IMG/VR virus record: IMGVR_UViG_3300027734_000109
Location: 1-49,140 of that record
Length of the DNA: 49,140 nt
Source of the DNA: a virus
Strand: one strand, 5' to 3'
Shown: positions 26,100-33,109 of the stretch, piece by piece
Numbering within the stretch: position 1 is the stretch's first letter
Layout: every line of letters begins with the position of its first letter
Translations under genes and position numbers: made by a program
Notes under the pieces: model-generated
What the model was told of the DNA's origin: nothing
Database searches by the model: none
Seen by the model: the letters and a program-made list of their open reading frames with translations, nothing else

Positions 26100-27284
26100 A
26101 TGAAATATCTACATCCGTACATTGAAAACTCTGAAGATCCCACAATCAACTTCTTGCTAGGGCAGGAATATGAAAACATGGGCCAAACCGGTGCAGCAGT
26201 GAGTTTCTATCTACGCACAGCAGAGCGTAGCACCACTGACCAACAGCAATACGAAGCACTCATGCGATGCTGTATCTGTTTGGAAAAACAAAAAACTCGT
26301 GATGACACCGAAAAAGGTCTACTGCTCAAAGCCATCGCATTGCTCTCGGACCGTCCTGAAGCATATTTCTTGTTGAGCAGATTGCACGAGAAAAGAAGAG
26401 AATGGCAGGAAAGTTACACCGCAGCAGTGTTGGGTTTGACCTATGGTAACTTTGATCGCACACCCGTGATCACTGATCAGTATCCGGGATATTGTGGATT
26501 GATGTTCCAGAAAGGTGTGGCAAGTTGGCATGTGGGCCTTACTGAACAAAGCCGCCAGATCATGGTACATCTCAAAAACAACTTTAAAATGCATCAAATT
26601 TATATAGATGCTATCAATCACAACTTAAAGATCTGTGGCATGCCTAAGTCTCCGTTGGAGGAATCTAAGTCAGCACCTGCTGTGCATGTATCTCGAAAAA
26701 AATCTGACATAATCAACCCGCAACCCAGGCCAGGTGTATGGATTGTAGACAACTTCTATCAAGACCCTGACGCTATCAGAAAGTTGGCACTAGAACAAGA
26801 ATACGACCAAGGTGGCATTGGAAAGTATTACATAGGCAATCGCACCCGTCAGCAGTTTTTGTTTCCAGGATTGAAAGAAGAATTTGAATACATCATGAAC
26901 CGTAAGATCGAGAAGTGGGAAGAATACGGAATGAATGGTAGATTCCAGGTATGCAAAGAAGGTGAGCCACTGGTTTATCATTGCGATCCACAAAGGTGGG
27001 CTGGTATGCTGTATCTCACACCCAACGCACCTTATCAAACAGGCACATCCACACACGCACTCAAGGGCACAGATGTACGGCATCTCAGTCACCCTGATGT
27101 AAACAAATGTTTCAGACCGGGCAGTCAGAATCTAGATAGAACTATATTTGAGCCTGTGGACAACTTTGGCAATGTGTACAATCGCTTGGTGATCTTCAAT
27201 GCTGGATACTTACACTCGGCCACGGATTATTTTGGATACAACAACGATAATTGCCGACTGTGGCAGATGTTCTTCTTTGACTAG
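26100..27284 (+). CDS. TPR protein with 2-oxoglutarate/Fe(II) oxygenase-like domain
   Basis: 394 residues. Residues 10-170 hold TPR-like helices (FLLGQEYENMGQTGAAVSFY, AYFLLSRLHEKRREWQESY), the kind that precede phage glycosyltransferases. From about 210 there is a double-stranded beta-helix domain: WIVDNFYQDPDAIRKLAL, then H294-x-D296 in YHCDPQRWAGMLYLTP, a distal His372 in AGYLHSATDYFG and Arg386, which fits the metal facial triad and co-substrate Arg of 2OG-Fe(II) oxygenases (DUF6445-like). It probably hydroxylates a protein or sugar. It starts one base after the fusion enzyme stop and ends tail to tail with the Nudix gene (4-base overlap). The TPRs suggest a polypeptide substrate. Confidence 0.75.
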   Translation: MKYLHPYIENSEDPTINFLLGQEYENMGQTGAAVSFYLRTAERSTTDQQQYEALMRCCICLEKQKTRDDTEKGLLLKAIALLSDRPEAYFLLSRLHEKRREWQESYTAAVLGLTYGNFDRTPVITDQYPGYCGLMFQKGVASWHVGLTEQSRQIMVHLKNNFKMHQIYIDAINHNLKICGMPKSPLEESKSAPAVHVSRKKSDIINPQPRPGVWIVDNFYQDPDAIRKLALEQEYDQGGIGKYYIGNRTRQQFLFPGLKEEFEYIMNRKIEKWEEYGMNGRFQVCKEGEPLVYHCDPQRWAGMLYLTPNAPYQTGTSTHALKGTDVRHLSHPDVNKCFRPGSQNLDRTIFEPVDNFGNVYNRLVIFNAGYLHSATDYFGYNNDNCRLWQMFFFD

Positions 27285-27712
27285 GTGCAAGTGATTTCTA
27301 GACTTGATATCTTTTTCTGGATAGCATCTAGATTCACAGTGTTCCACAAGCCAGGATGTAGAGGCCTTGGTAGTCTTCCACTGTGTATCCAAGCATAGCC
27401 TACATGTTCGTGATTGAGTTCCGGGATAAACTCGTGATCCACTCTGCACCAGAAGGTATGATATTCAAATCCACCATCGGGTGATGTGAATTTTTCAATG
27501 GGTATCAATTTCTGATATTCGGGCATGCTGCCTAATTCTTCTGTACATTCGCGTTCCACAGCCGCTATCAGTGTTTCGTCAGGTTCTACTTTGCCGCCGG
27601 CTAACCCCCAGGTGTCTGGGTATTTTGAATCGTTGCGTAGTAGATAAAGATAGCAGCGGGTTCTTACACAATAGAACCAAACACCTACGGCTTTTACAAT
27701 ACCAGGTTCCAT
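27281..27712 (-). CDS. Nudix hydrolase
   Basis: 143 residues with an intact Nudix box: GGKVEPDETLIAAVERECTEELG, i.e. G-x5-E-x7-REx-x-EE-x-G, at about residues 39-61. These enzymes cleave nucleoside diphosphates linked to another group, such as damaged dNTPs, NAD derivatives or nucleotide sugars; the substrate here is unknown. It begins inside the end of the gp15 gene (19-base overlap) and is the last gene of the reverse-strand gp14-gp15 operon. Being near sugar-modifying enzymes, a nucleotide-sugar role is possible, but house-cleaning of dNTPs is just as likely. Confidence 0.88.
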   Translation of the reverse strand: MEPGIVKAVGVWFYCVRTRCYLYLLRNDSKYPDTWGLAGGKVEPDETLIAAVERECTEELGSMPEYQKLIPIEKFTSPDGGFEYHTFWCRVDHEFIPELNHEHVGYAWIHSGRLPRPLHPGLWNTVNLDAIQKKISSLEITCT

Positions 27713-29094
27713 GAGCCTCCGGTGTACAGGCCATCAATGCTCTTGACCCATTTGGTTCCGTTCCAGAAGTATTGTATACCTGTGGTAAGATTGACCACAT
27801 ATTGTGGATCTGTGCTAGTGCTGTTGAAAGCAACAACCCAGCGTGTGCCGTTGTATTCAATGATGTCATTGGCATTGGCTATCAAAGGTTGTCCACCGGT
27901 GCCTTGCCAAGCAATGGGATTGTTTGAGTTATCAGCATCGCCGGTGCTTTCATTCAGCAAGTATCTTTGTCCCACAGCAGCAGGACCTAGTCCATTTCCG
28001 GGTCCGGCTGTGAGTGGATTGATCACAGCATCTACTGGACTCAATGTGTTTTGTGGTGCTGTGTCTGGATCAATGTTGTAGATCAGCAATCGATCATCTG
28101 CAGGATTCACAGCGATAGTACCCACGATGCTGGAATCAGGATTCCACGGATTGTCCAAAGTGATGTAACTAATACCCGGACGTAACACACCATATGCGTT
28201 GATCACAGTGGGCCAAGTTATCTGTGGATTTTCCACTATAGGAAAGTCAAATGGTGCTAGGCTTATACGATCTGGGTTCACAGGCTGTGGAGGTTGCAAT
28301 ACCTGCAACTGCCCATCCAACAACAGAACTTGATAACTCCAAGGTGTTACCTTGACCCGTGTACCCAGTAACAAGTCATTGTTGCTTATAGCATTCACAG
28401 CATCACCCTGAGCATCAAATATGCTGGCGATAACTCTTTCCACCACACCCAGTTTCTTGATCTTGGCCGGCGATGAGATCCAGATAGGCATGCTAAATGT
28501 CATGGTCATGATGTCAATCGGGTCGCCGGTGCCTTGAGGAATAGATCTAGAACTCCATCTCACATTATCGAGATTACATACAGTGAGACTAGTCCAATCG
28601 ATATAGTTGTCTGTGGCCTGTATTTCCAATGCAGGGTTAAACAGCGTGGCGATCTGTTCAAACAACTGCATCTTTTGATTGGTATTTGAAGTCCAAATAT
28701 CCAAGTCAATGGTGAGTTTGTACGGCACAGGCATGAGACGTTCTACTTGGAAAGCATTGCCTTGTGTGGTTTCGTAAGTTTCTGTGCCCGGATCCCAGGT
28801 ACGTTGTCTCACAAACATCTTGTTCACATGATATGGCTCTTGCATTCGTTCACGATCATAAGCAAGTGCAGTGATGTGAAATGTCATCAATGGTGTGGCA
28901 TTTAGACTGTTTGCTGAGTTTTGGTTCAGAATGGTCTGTGCTTGTCTACTAGCATCTCCATAGCGTATAGGCACACGGATTAGATCACTTGTGCCTTGTT
29001 CGTTGCGCCCGTATTCAACTTCAAATAGACTGAACATGCGTGTGAATTGCAGCAGATAGCGACGTATTTGTTCGTCGTAAAAGAATAATTGCAT
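27694..29094 (-). CDS. gp15: Tail sheath stabiliser/tail completion protein, gp15-like
   Basis: 466 residues. The first 240 match the T4 gp15 family: FFYDEQIRRYLLQFTRMFSL at the N-terminus (T4 gp15 has FYNSSFRRYATLMGDLFSN), RVPIRYGDASRQ, and YKLTIDLDIWTSNTNQKMQL..LFNPALEIQ. gp15 forms the hexamer at the top of the tail that locks the sheath and joins the neck. T4 gp15 is 272 residues; the extra 200 here form a beta-rich C-terminal extension ending in YFWNGTKWVKSIDG, a short fibre-type module also seen in the gp14-like protein and the sheath. It follows gp14 by two bases and overlaps Nudix. Confidence 0.8.
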   Translation of the reverse strand: MQLFFYDEQIRRYLLQFTRMFSLFEVEYGRNEQGTSDLIRVPIRYGDASRQAQTILNQNSANSLNATPLMTFHITALAYDRERMQEPYHVNKMFVRQRTWDPGTETYETTQGNAFQVERLMPVPYKLTIDLDIWTSNTNQKMQLFEQIATLFNPALEIQATDNYIDWTSLTVCNLDNVRWSSRSIPQGTGDPIDIMTMTFSMPIWISSPAKIKKLGVVERVIASIFDAQGDAVNAISNNDLLLGTRVKVTPWSYQVLLLDGQLQVLQPPQPVNPDRISLAPFDFPIVENPQITWPTVINAYGVLRPGISYITLDNPWNPDSSIVGTIAVNPADDRLLIYNIDPDTAPQNTLSPVDAVINPLTAGPGNGLGPAAVGQRYLLNESTGDADNSNNPIAWQGTGGQPLIANANDIIEYNGTRWVVAFNSTSTDPQYVVNLTTGIQYFWNGTKWVKSIDGLYTGGSWNLVL

Positions 29095-29096
29095 AG

Positions 29097-30470
29097 TTAA
29101 CTGCTCTTCTGATAAGGTTGTGTTGGCGGATATGGATTAGGAGGCAAATTACCACCTTGGTCACCGTTGGCATCGTTAGGTATCAAGGCCTGGCTGAGAC
29201 TTTGACGACTAGGTATATTGCCAAGATCCGTGGTGTTCACAGTATATGTATTGTTAACGAAGCTGGAGCGTAAAGTATCGTTAGTCGAGCCCGGAGTGAG
29301 ATTGGTTCGTACCTTGCTCTCGATCTTGATCCAAGCAGTACCGTTAAAGCGGAACAAGCGATTAGGAAAGTAATCTAACCGCAACGCAAACTGCCCGGCA
29401 ACCGGATTGATTGGAAAATTTATTCCGGCTGTGACAGGCAACCCATTAGGTGGAACTCCATCTCCGGTCAAATAACCCTCGGTGTAGCCATCACCTCTAG
29501 GTGTATTACCGTCATTGGCCACTGTGCGGCTGGCATCAGATATGGTATAATCTGCGGTGTATGTGGCACTTGCAGGATTAGCAGGCGTGCCATCGGGATT
29601 GGTAGCAACGATATAGAACTTCACAACATCAAATCCCGATGTGGGTACTTCGGCCTCTGCCTGTGCCAAGATAGCATCGTTGATCTCCAGATTTCTTGGC
29701 CGTGTGCTTTGTTGATTTTCAATGGTAGTAGGATTTGTAACCAAGGTCCAATATTCCGTATTGTTGATATCTGTGCCCGGTGGCACATTCTTGTTTGATG
29801 TATAGTAAGTATCGCCATAAAGCACTGTGACACCGCCTGGATAGAAATTGCCCGGATCCCAGATGTTGAGAGGTTCAAAGGGCTGTTTGGTAATCTCATT
29901 GAATTCTTGACTGTTGACCATGGGTGTGGCCTTCACACGCCACAAGTGAGGTAACCAGGTCTGGCTGAAACCTTCGGCAGCAAAGGACGCATCCTGTACC
30001 ACATACCATTTTGGCAACGCTCTGGGTATGGCTGAGTCCAAGGGATTATAGTCTAGGAGATTGGGCAGTTCAAACACATCACCACTCATGAGTTTGCGCC
30101 CTATGGTGTCTATCATGTTGTTGTAGTGGAATGTGATAAACAAGGTATCGTTGTTCAGGAACAAGCCAAACTGGGTAAGATCAAAGTCAAGATCCTGTTG
30201 GCGATAAATGCCACGCATCACATACACATCATTGTCATATGCTCGATCACGGTTTTCCAACAGCAGCAAATCTTCGATAAACAGCGGGTTTGTGCTATCG
30301 TATTTAGGCAGCGTGGCATCGTTGTTGCCGGTATTGTCGTTGGTGAGCGGTCCCAAGTATTTGTGCAAATACATGTCCACCCCACCAACCTGATACATTT
30401 CACTTATTGTGCGGTCGAAAAAACGGTAATCCGCGGTGCGATTGGGACGGTATAGACTGAGTCTTGGCAT
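29097..30470 (-). CDS. gp14: Neck protein, gp14-like
   Basis: 457 residues, first gene of the reverse operon gp14-gp15-Nudix. The N-terminal 200 residues have the gp14 pattern: an N-terminal helix (TISEMYQVGGVDMYLHKYLG), FIEDLLLLENRDRAYDNDVY, then LMSGDVFELPNLLDY and KWYVVQDASFAAEGF, comparable to the LKEGDLIYFP and FEINWVEPYDPFYQ region of T4 gp14. The C-terminal half is an added beta-rich, low-complexity extension with a short module (NPVAGQFALRLDYFPNRLFRFNGTAW) resembling those in gp15 and the sheath. gp14 forms the neck ring with gp13, which is here about 1.8 kb away on the other strand. A late box lies 7 bases before the ATG. Confidence 0.75.
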   Translation of the reverse strand: MPRLSLYRPNRTADYRFFDRTISEMYQVGGVDMYLHKYLGPLTNDNTGNNDATLPKYDSTNPLFIEDLLLLENRDRAYDNDVYVMRGIYRQQDLDFDLTQFGLFLNNDTLFITFHYNNMIDTIGRKLMSGDVFELPNLLDYNPLDSAIPRALPKWYVVQDASFAAEGFSQTWLPHLWRVKATPMVNSQEFNEITKQPFEPLNIWDPGNFYPGGVTVLYGDTYYTSNKNVPPGTDINNTEYWTLVTNPTTIENQQSTRPRNLEINDAILAQAEAEVPTSGFDVVKFYIVATNPDGTPANPASATYTADYTISDASRTVANDGNTPRGDGYTEGYLTGDGVPPNGLPVTAGINFPINPVAGQFALRLDYFPNRLFRFNGTAWIKIESKVRTNLTPGSTNDTLRSSFVNNTYTVNTTDLGNIPSRQSLSQALIPNDANGDQGGNLPPNPYPPTQPYQKSS

Positions 30471-30477
30471 AGTGCTG

Positions 30478-30484
30478 TATTTAT
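30478..30484 (-). promoter_or_regulatory. Late promoter box ATAAATA for the gp14 operon
   Basis: CATAAATA on the reverse strand, ending 7 bases before the gp14 ATG. It is divergent from, and within 8 bases of, the sigma70 -35 element at 30492. Confidence 0.65.
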
Positions 30485-30491
30485 GGGCAGG

Positions 30492-30520
30492 TTGACCAGA
30501 AAGTCTGCTTCAGTTATAAT
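30492..30520 (+). promoter_or_regulatory. Sigma70 promoter TTGACC-17-TATAAT
   Basis: TTGACC at 30492-30497, 17-base spacer, perfect TATAAT at 30515-30520. The ATG of the next gene begins 7 bases after the -10, where transcription should start, so the mRNA is predicted leaderless. Confidence 0.8.
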
Positions 30521-30526
30521 ACTCGC

Positions 30527-30811
30527 ATGAAAGTCATAAAGCTAGATCGAAGATATAAACCGCACAAAGAGGCCGGGTACGAAGCCGGCCTGCGATTCAA
30601 CGGCTGGTGGGATCATAAAGACAAAATCAACCAGATTGAAGCAATCTGCAAAAGTCGCTTGAACAGCGGCTGGTCGGCCCTGAATTCTGATTGGCTTGGG
30701 TATTTTGGAAAACGGAGATATAGCGAATCCGCACCCTACTACATTGTGTTCCGCAAGGAATCAGACATGACTTTTGTGCTGATGTGCGCGGACTTGACCA
30801 GAAAATCATAG
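30527..30811 (+). CDS. Small hypothetical early protein
   Basis: 94 residues, not recognised. Basic N-terminus (MKVIKLDRRYKPHKEAGY), a Trp-rich middle (FNGWWDHKDK, WSALNSDWLGYFGKRRY) and a beta-rich end (YYIVFRKESDMTFVLMCADL). No membrane segment or signal peptide. It is driven by a near-consensus host promoter with no room for a ribosome binding site, which points to early, leaderless expression. It is the first of a short run of early-type genes (30527-32287). Small phage genes with host promoters often act on host functions, but nothing in the sequence says which. Confidence 0.6.
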   Translation: MKVIKLDRRYKPHKEAGYEAGLRFNGWWDHKDKINQIEAICKSRLNSGWSALNSDWLGYFGKRRYSESAPYYIVFRKESDMTFVLMCADLTRKS

Positions 30812-30822
30812 TGTGCTATAAT
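30794..30822 (+). promoter_or_regulatory. Sigma70 promoter TTGACC-17-TATAAT with extended -10
   Basis: TTGACC (30794-30799), 17 bases, TGC-TATAAT (TATAAT at 30817-30822). The -10 is flanked by a 5-bp dyad, GTGTG and CACAC. The promoter overlaps the end of the 30527 gene; the leader to the ATG at 30852 is about 23 bases with AAGGTGAG as ribosome binding site. Confidence 0.85.
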
Positions 30823-30851
30823 ACACACTTATCCACTAAAAAGGTGAGAGA

Positions 30852-31139
30852 ATGCGTGTAGCAAACTTTGTTGCAAAATATTCTACTGCAAATCGTAGCA
30901 AAGCCGTAGTTCCCTACGACAAGATCAAAGCCACGGAAAAATGGGTAGAATACAGCATAGACATACAAGATATGAGTCGTGCTATAATGCGAGCCACTTT
31001 TGATGAAAAATGGAAACTGGCAGCAGCACTGGAAATCGCAGAAAGAAAGCGCACCTACATGTATAGGCATAAAAACTTTGACCTCAGCCGTGCCGGCAGA
31101 TTGTTTGACGCGGTAAGAGATCTCCCCTCAACTAAGTAA
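30852..31139 (+). CDS. Small hypothetical early protein
   Basis: 95 residues, not recognised. Basic and mostly helical: VANFVAKYSTANRSKAVVPY, then a long helix rich in Ala, Lys, Arg and Glu (AIMRATFDEKWKLAAALEIAERKR) and a C-terminal helix (LSRAGRLFDAVRDLP). The composition would suit a nucleic acid- or protein-binding factor, but there is no diagnostic motif. It has its own strong sigma70 promoter and a good ribosome binding site, and is followed after 8 bases by the 31148 gene, so the two are probably co-expressed early. Confidence 0.6.
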   Translation: MRVANFVAKYSTANRSKAVVPYDKIKATEKWVEYSIDIQDMSRAIMRATFDEKWKLAAALEIAERKRTYMYRHKNFDLSRAGRLFDAVRDLPSTK

Positions 31140-31147
31140 GGACACAT

Positions 31148-32287
31148 ATGGCAACCCTAGCAGCCAAAGCAAACATCAAAGCACTGAACCCGCGTAGCCC
31201 TGACACAAAATATGTTGGGCACGAACCTGAGTGGCGTGTGCAACCCACGGAAAACCGCGCCAGCAAGTTCAGCAATGCGTTTGGCTGGTATAACTATTTC
31301 TACGGCAAGAAAGATGCCAAGGACTTTATTGGTGCTTACTTGGATGCACACAATCGCACCAAGGACGCTCGCCGTATCCGCACCCTGCCTGACAGCCAAG
31401 TTCGCCTCACCACAGGCTGGCTGTGCCGTATGGTCACTATGGGCTTGGAACTAACTGATCAGGAACAGATCAAATTGGACAACTTGATCCTGGAACTGTT
31501 GGCAGAAAAACAAGCAGAGCCCACTGAAGCAGTGGAAGCAAAACCTGCTGGCCCTACCATCCAGGATCGTCTCAAAGAAAAAGCCAGTGAATGCGCCGGC
31601 GAGATCGAAGGCCTGTTTGACGACTTTATTGCCGCAGGTGCTAAAATGTCAGCACAATTCCAACCCATCACAATCATCCGTGGGCACAATGTAGCACCGC
31701 AGTTGATCCATCAGATCCAACAAATCTGGAAAAACCACCTCACTGAACTGGAAGCAGTAGTGGCAGGCAAGGATGCACAGTTGGTAGAAGGCTACGGCTA
31801 TCTGACCAAAACTCAACTCAAGCAACTGGTAAAGTTTGCTGAGCAAGTGATAACTGACTGCAATAATTATGTGCAGATCAAGAAAGTGGAACGCAAACCG
31901 CGGGCTAAGAAAGCAGTGAGTGCTGAAAAAGTAACAGCCAAGTTCAAGTATCTCAAGACATTCCCAGATCTCAAACTGGTTAGTGAGCCTGCTGTGAAAC
32001 TGGTAGATGCCACAGAAGCCTGGCTGTACGACACTGTGAAACGCAAACTGATCCATGTGGTTGGTGATGCACATCGCGGCAACTTTACAGTAAAGAGCAG
32101 TGCTGTGATTGGCTTTGACACAGGCGCAAGTTCGCAGAAAACCCTGCGTAAGCCAGCAGAAACCTTGAAAGCACTGTTGGCGGCAGGCAAGCCAGCAACT
32201 CGCAAGATCTTCAAAGAGTTGAGCACCACAGAAACCCAATGGAATGGGCGTGGCAACGACAACTTGATCATACTCAAGGTCTGGTAA
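31148..32287 (+). CDS. Conserved T4-like phage protein of unknown function
   Basis: 379 residues. The N-terminal 110 residues (SKFSNAFGWYNYFYGKKDAKDF) are compact; residues 120-250 are helical and charged (LAEKQAEPTEAVEAKPAGP linker, then IQQIWKNHLTELEAVVAGKD). The C-terminal domain has the pattern ATEAWLYDTVKRKLIHVV, VKSSAVIGFDTGASSQKTLRKP, WNGRGNDNLIILKVW, which I recognise as a conserved block in hypothetical proteins of T4-like marine phages, without known function. TAAGGA precedes the ATG. It is read with the early-type gene before it and ends 4 bases before the late box of gp13. Confidence 0.65.
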   Translation: MATLAAKANIKALNPRSPDTKYVGHEPEWRVQPTENRASKFSNAFGWYNYFYGKKDAKDFIGAYLDAHNRTKDARRIRTLPDSQVRLTTGWLCRMVTMGLELTDQEQIKLDNLILELLAEKQAEPTEAVEAKPAGPTIQDRLKEKASECAGEIEGLFDDFIAAGAKMSAQFQPITIIRGHNVAPQLIHQIQQIWKNHLTELEAVVAGKDAQLVEGYGYLTKTQLKQLVKFAEQVITDCNNYVQIKKVERKPRAKKAVSAEKVTAKFKYLKTFPDLKLVSEPAVKLVDATEAWLYDTVKRKLIHVVGDAHRGNFTVKSSAVIGFDTGASSQKTLRKPAETLKALLAAGKPATRKIFKELSTTETQWNGRGNDNLIILKVW

Positions 32288-32291
32288 TGTG

Positions 32292-32298
32292 CTAAATA
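32292..32298 (+). promoter_or_regulatory. Late promoter box CTAAATA for gp13
   Basis: CTAAATA abuts a hairpin (32299-32317) that contains the gp13 ribosome binding site; a start 5-7 bases downstream would lie inside the left arm of that hairpin. Confidence 0.7.
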
Positions 32299-32317
32299 TT
32301 GGGGACGGAGTCCCCAA
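32299..32317 (+). promoter_or_regulatory. Hairpin masking the gp13 ribosome binding site
   Basis: A perfect 8-bp stem (TTGGGGAC 32299-32306 with GTCCCCAA 32310-32317) with loop GGA. The Shine-Dalgarno GGAG (32307-32310) is in the loop and the A of the ATG at 32317 is the last stem base. Transcripts coming from upstream contain the whole stem; transcripts from the late box at 32292 would lack most of the left arm. Confidence 0.75.
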
Positions 32318-33087
32318 TGGAAGAACAACAACAAATAGACCTAGTAACGCTCAAAAACAACCTTTTTGAGTATGTGCGCCTGCAACTGGGCAGCCAGATC
32401 ATTGACATTGAACTGGACCCAGCCCACTTTGAAGCAGCATATCAGAAGACCATTGGCACTTACCGCCAACGGGCCAACGCCGCGTATGAAGAGTCATACA
32501 GTTTCATGCAGTTGGTCAACCAGCAAAACATCTACACCCTTCCACAGGAAGTGCAGAGTGTGCGACAGATCTTCAAACGCACTTTTGGTATAGCGTCAGG
32601 CCCTATGGGATCAAACTTTGATCCGTTCAGTCAAGCAACGATGAATGTGTACTTGATCAACTTCAACCAATCAGGCGGTCTTGCTACATACGATTTCTAC
32701 AGTCAATATGTGGAATTGGCTGCTAGGATGTTTGGTGGATTCTTAAATTACACTTGGAATCCGGTCACAAAGAAACTGCAAATCATCCGTAATCCAGCAG
32801 GTGGCGGCGAAGTAGTATTGCTATGGACCTACAATCTCAAACCCGAGATCCAATTGTTGAGTGATTTCCAAATCCAGCAATGGATCAGAGATTACACTGT
32901 AGCGGCTTGTAAGATGATCATTGGTGAGGCCCGTGAGAAATTTAGCACTATCGCCGGACCCAATGGCGGCGGCACACTAAACGGTGCTGCTATGAAATCT
33001 GAAGCCAAAGAAGAGATGGCAGATCTCATCAAGCAATTGGTGAATTATGTTGATGGAAGTCAGCCATTAACCTTTGTGATTGGATAA
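32317..33087 (+). CDS. gp13: Neck protein, gp13-like
   Basis: 256 residues. gp13 forms the neck ring that closes the filled head and docks the tail. Family features: LKNNLFEYVRLQLGSQIIDI at the N-terminus, YTLPQEVQSVRQIFKRTFG near residues 70-90, a long helix-strand centre, and the C-terminal QWIRDYTVAACKMIIGEARE..GGTLNGAAMKSEAKEEM, which matches gp13 of T4-like marine phages. The ATG at 32317 is preferred to an in-frame TTG six codons upstream, because that TTG lies in the stem and has no ribosome binding site. It is regulated by a late box and a masking hairpin directly in front. Confidence 0.85.
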   Translation: MEEQQQIDLVTLKNNLFEYVRLQLGSQIIDIELDPAHFEAAYQKTIGTYRQRANAAYEESYSFMQLVNQQNIYTLPQEVQSVRQIFKRTFGIASGPMGSNFDPFSQATMNVYLINFNQSGGLATYDFYSQYVELAARMFGGFLNYTWNPVTKKLQIIRNPAGGGEVVLLWTYNLKPEIQLLSDFQIQQWIRDYTVAACKMIIGEAREKFSTIAGPNGGGTLNGAAMKSEAKEEMADLIKQLVNYVDGSQPLTFVIG

Positions 33088-33102
33088 GATCTGTGCTATA
33101 AT
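33074..33102 (+). promoter_or_regulatory. Sigma70 promoter TTGTGA-17-TATAAT, extended -10
   Basis: TTGTGA (33074-33079) inside the end of gp13, 17 bases, TGC-TATAAT (TATAAT 33097-33102). The next ATG begins 7 bases after the -10, so the transcript is predicted leaderless. Confidence 0.75.
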
Positions 33103-33109
33103 TAGCACA
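33092..33109 (+). promoter_or_regulatory. Perfect 7-bp dyad over -10 and start codon
   Basis: TGTGCTA (33092-33098) pairs with TAGCACA (33103-33109) around TAAT. It covers the -10 region in DNA and includes the A of the ATG at 33109 in read-through RNA. It could be a protein-binding operator or an RNA hairpin limiting translation of gp13 read-through mRNA. Confidence 0.55.

Noticed and set aside
30983-30988. A further GTGCTATAAT inside the 30852 gene
   Set aside because: It has the -10 but no -35-like hexamer 16-18 bases upstream, and no gene start follows it.
32299-32316. TTG start six codons upstream for gp13
   Set aside because: It lies in the hairpin stem without a ribosome binding site, while ATG 32317 has GGAG at a good distance.
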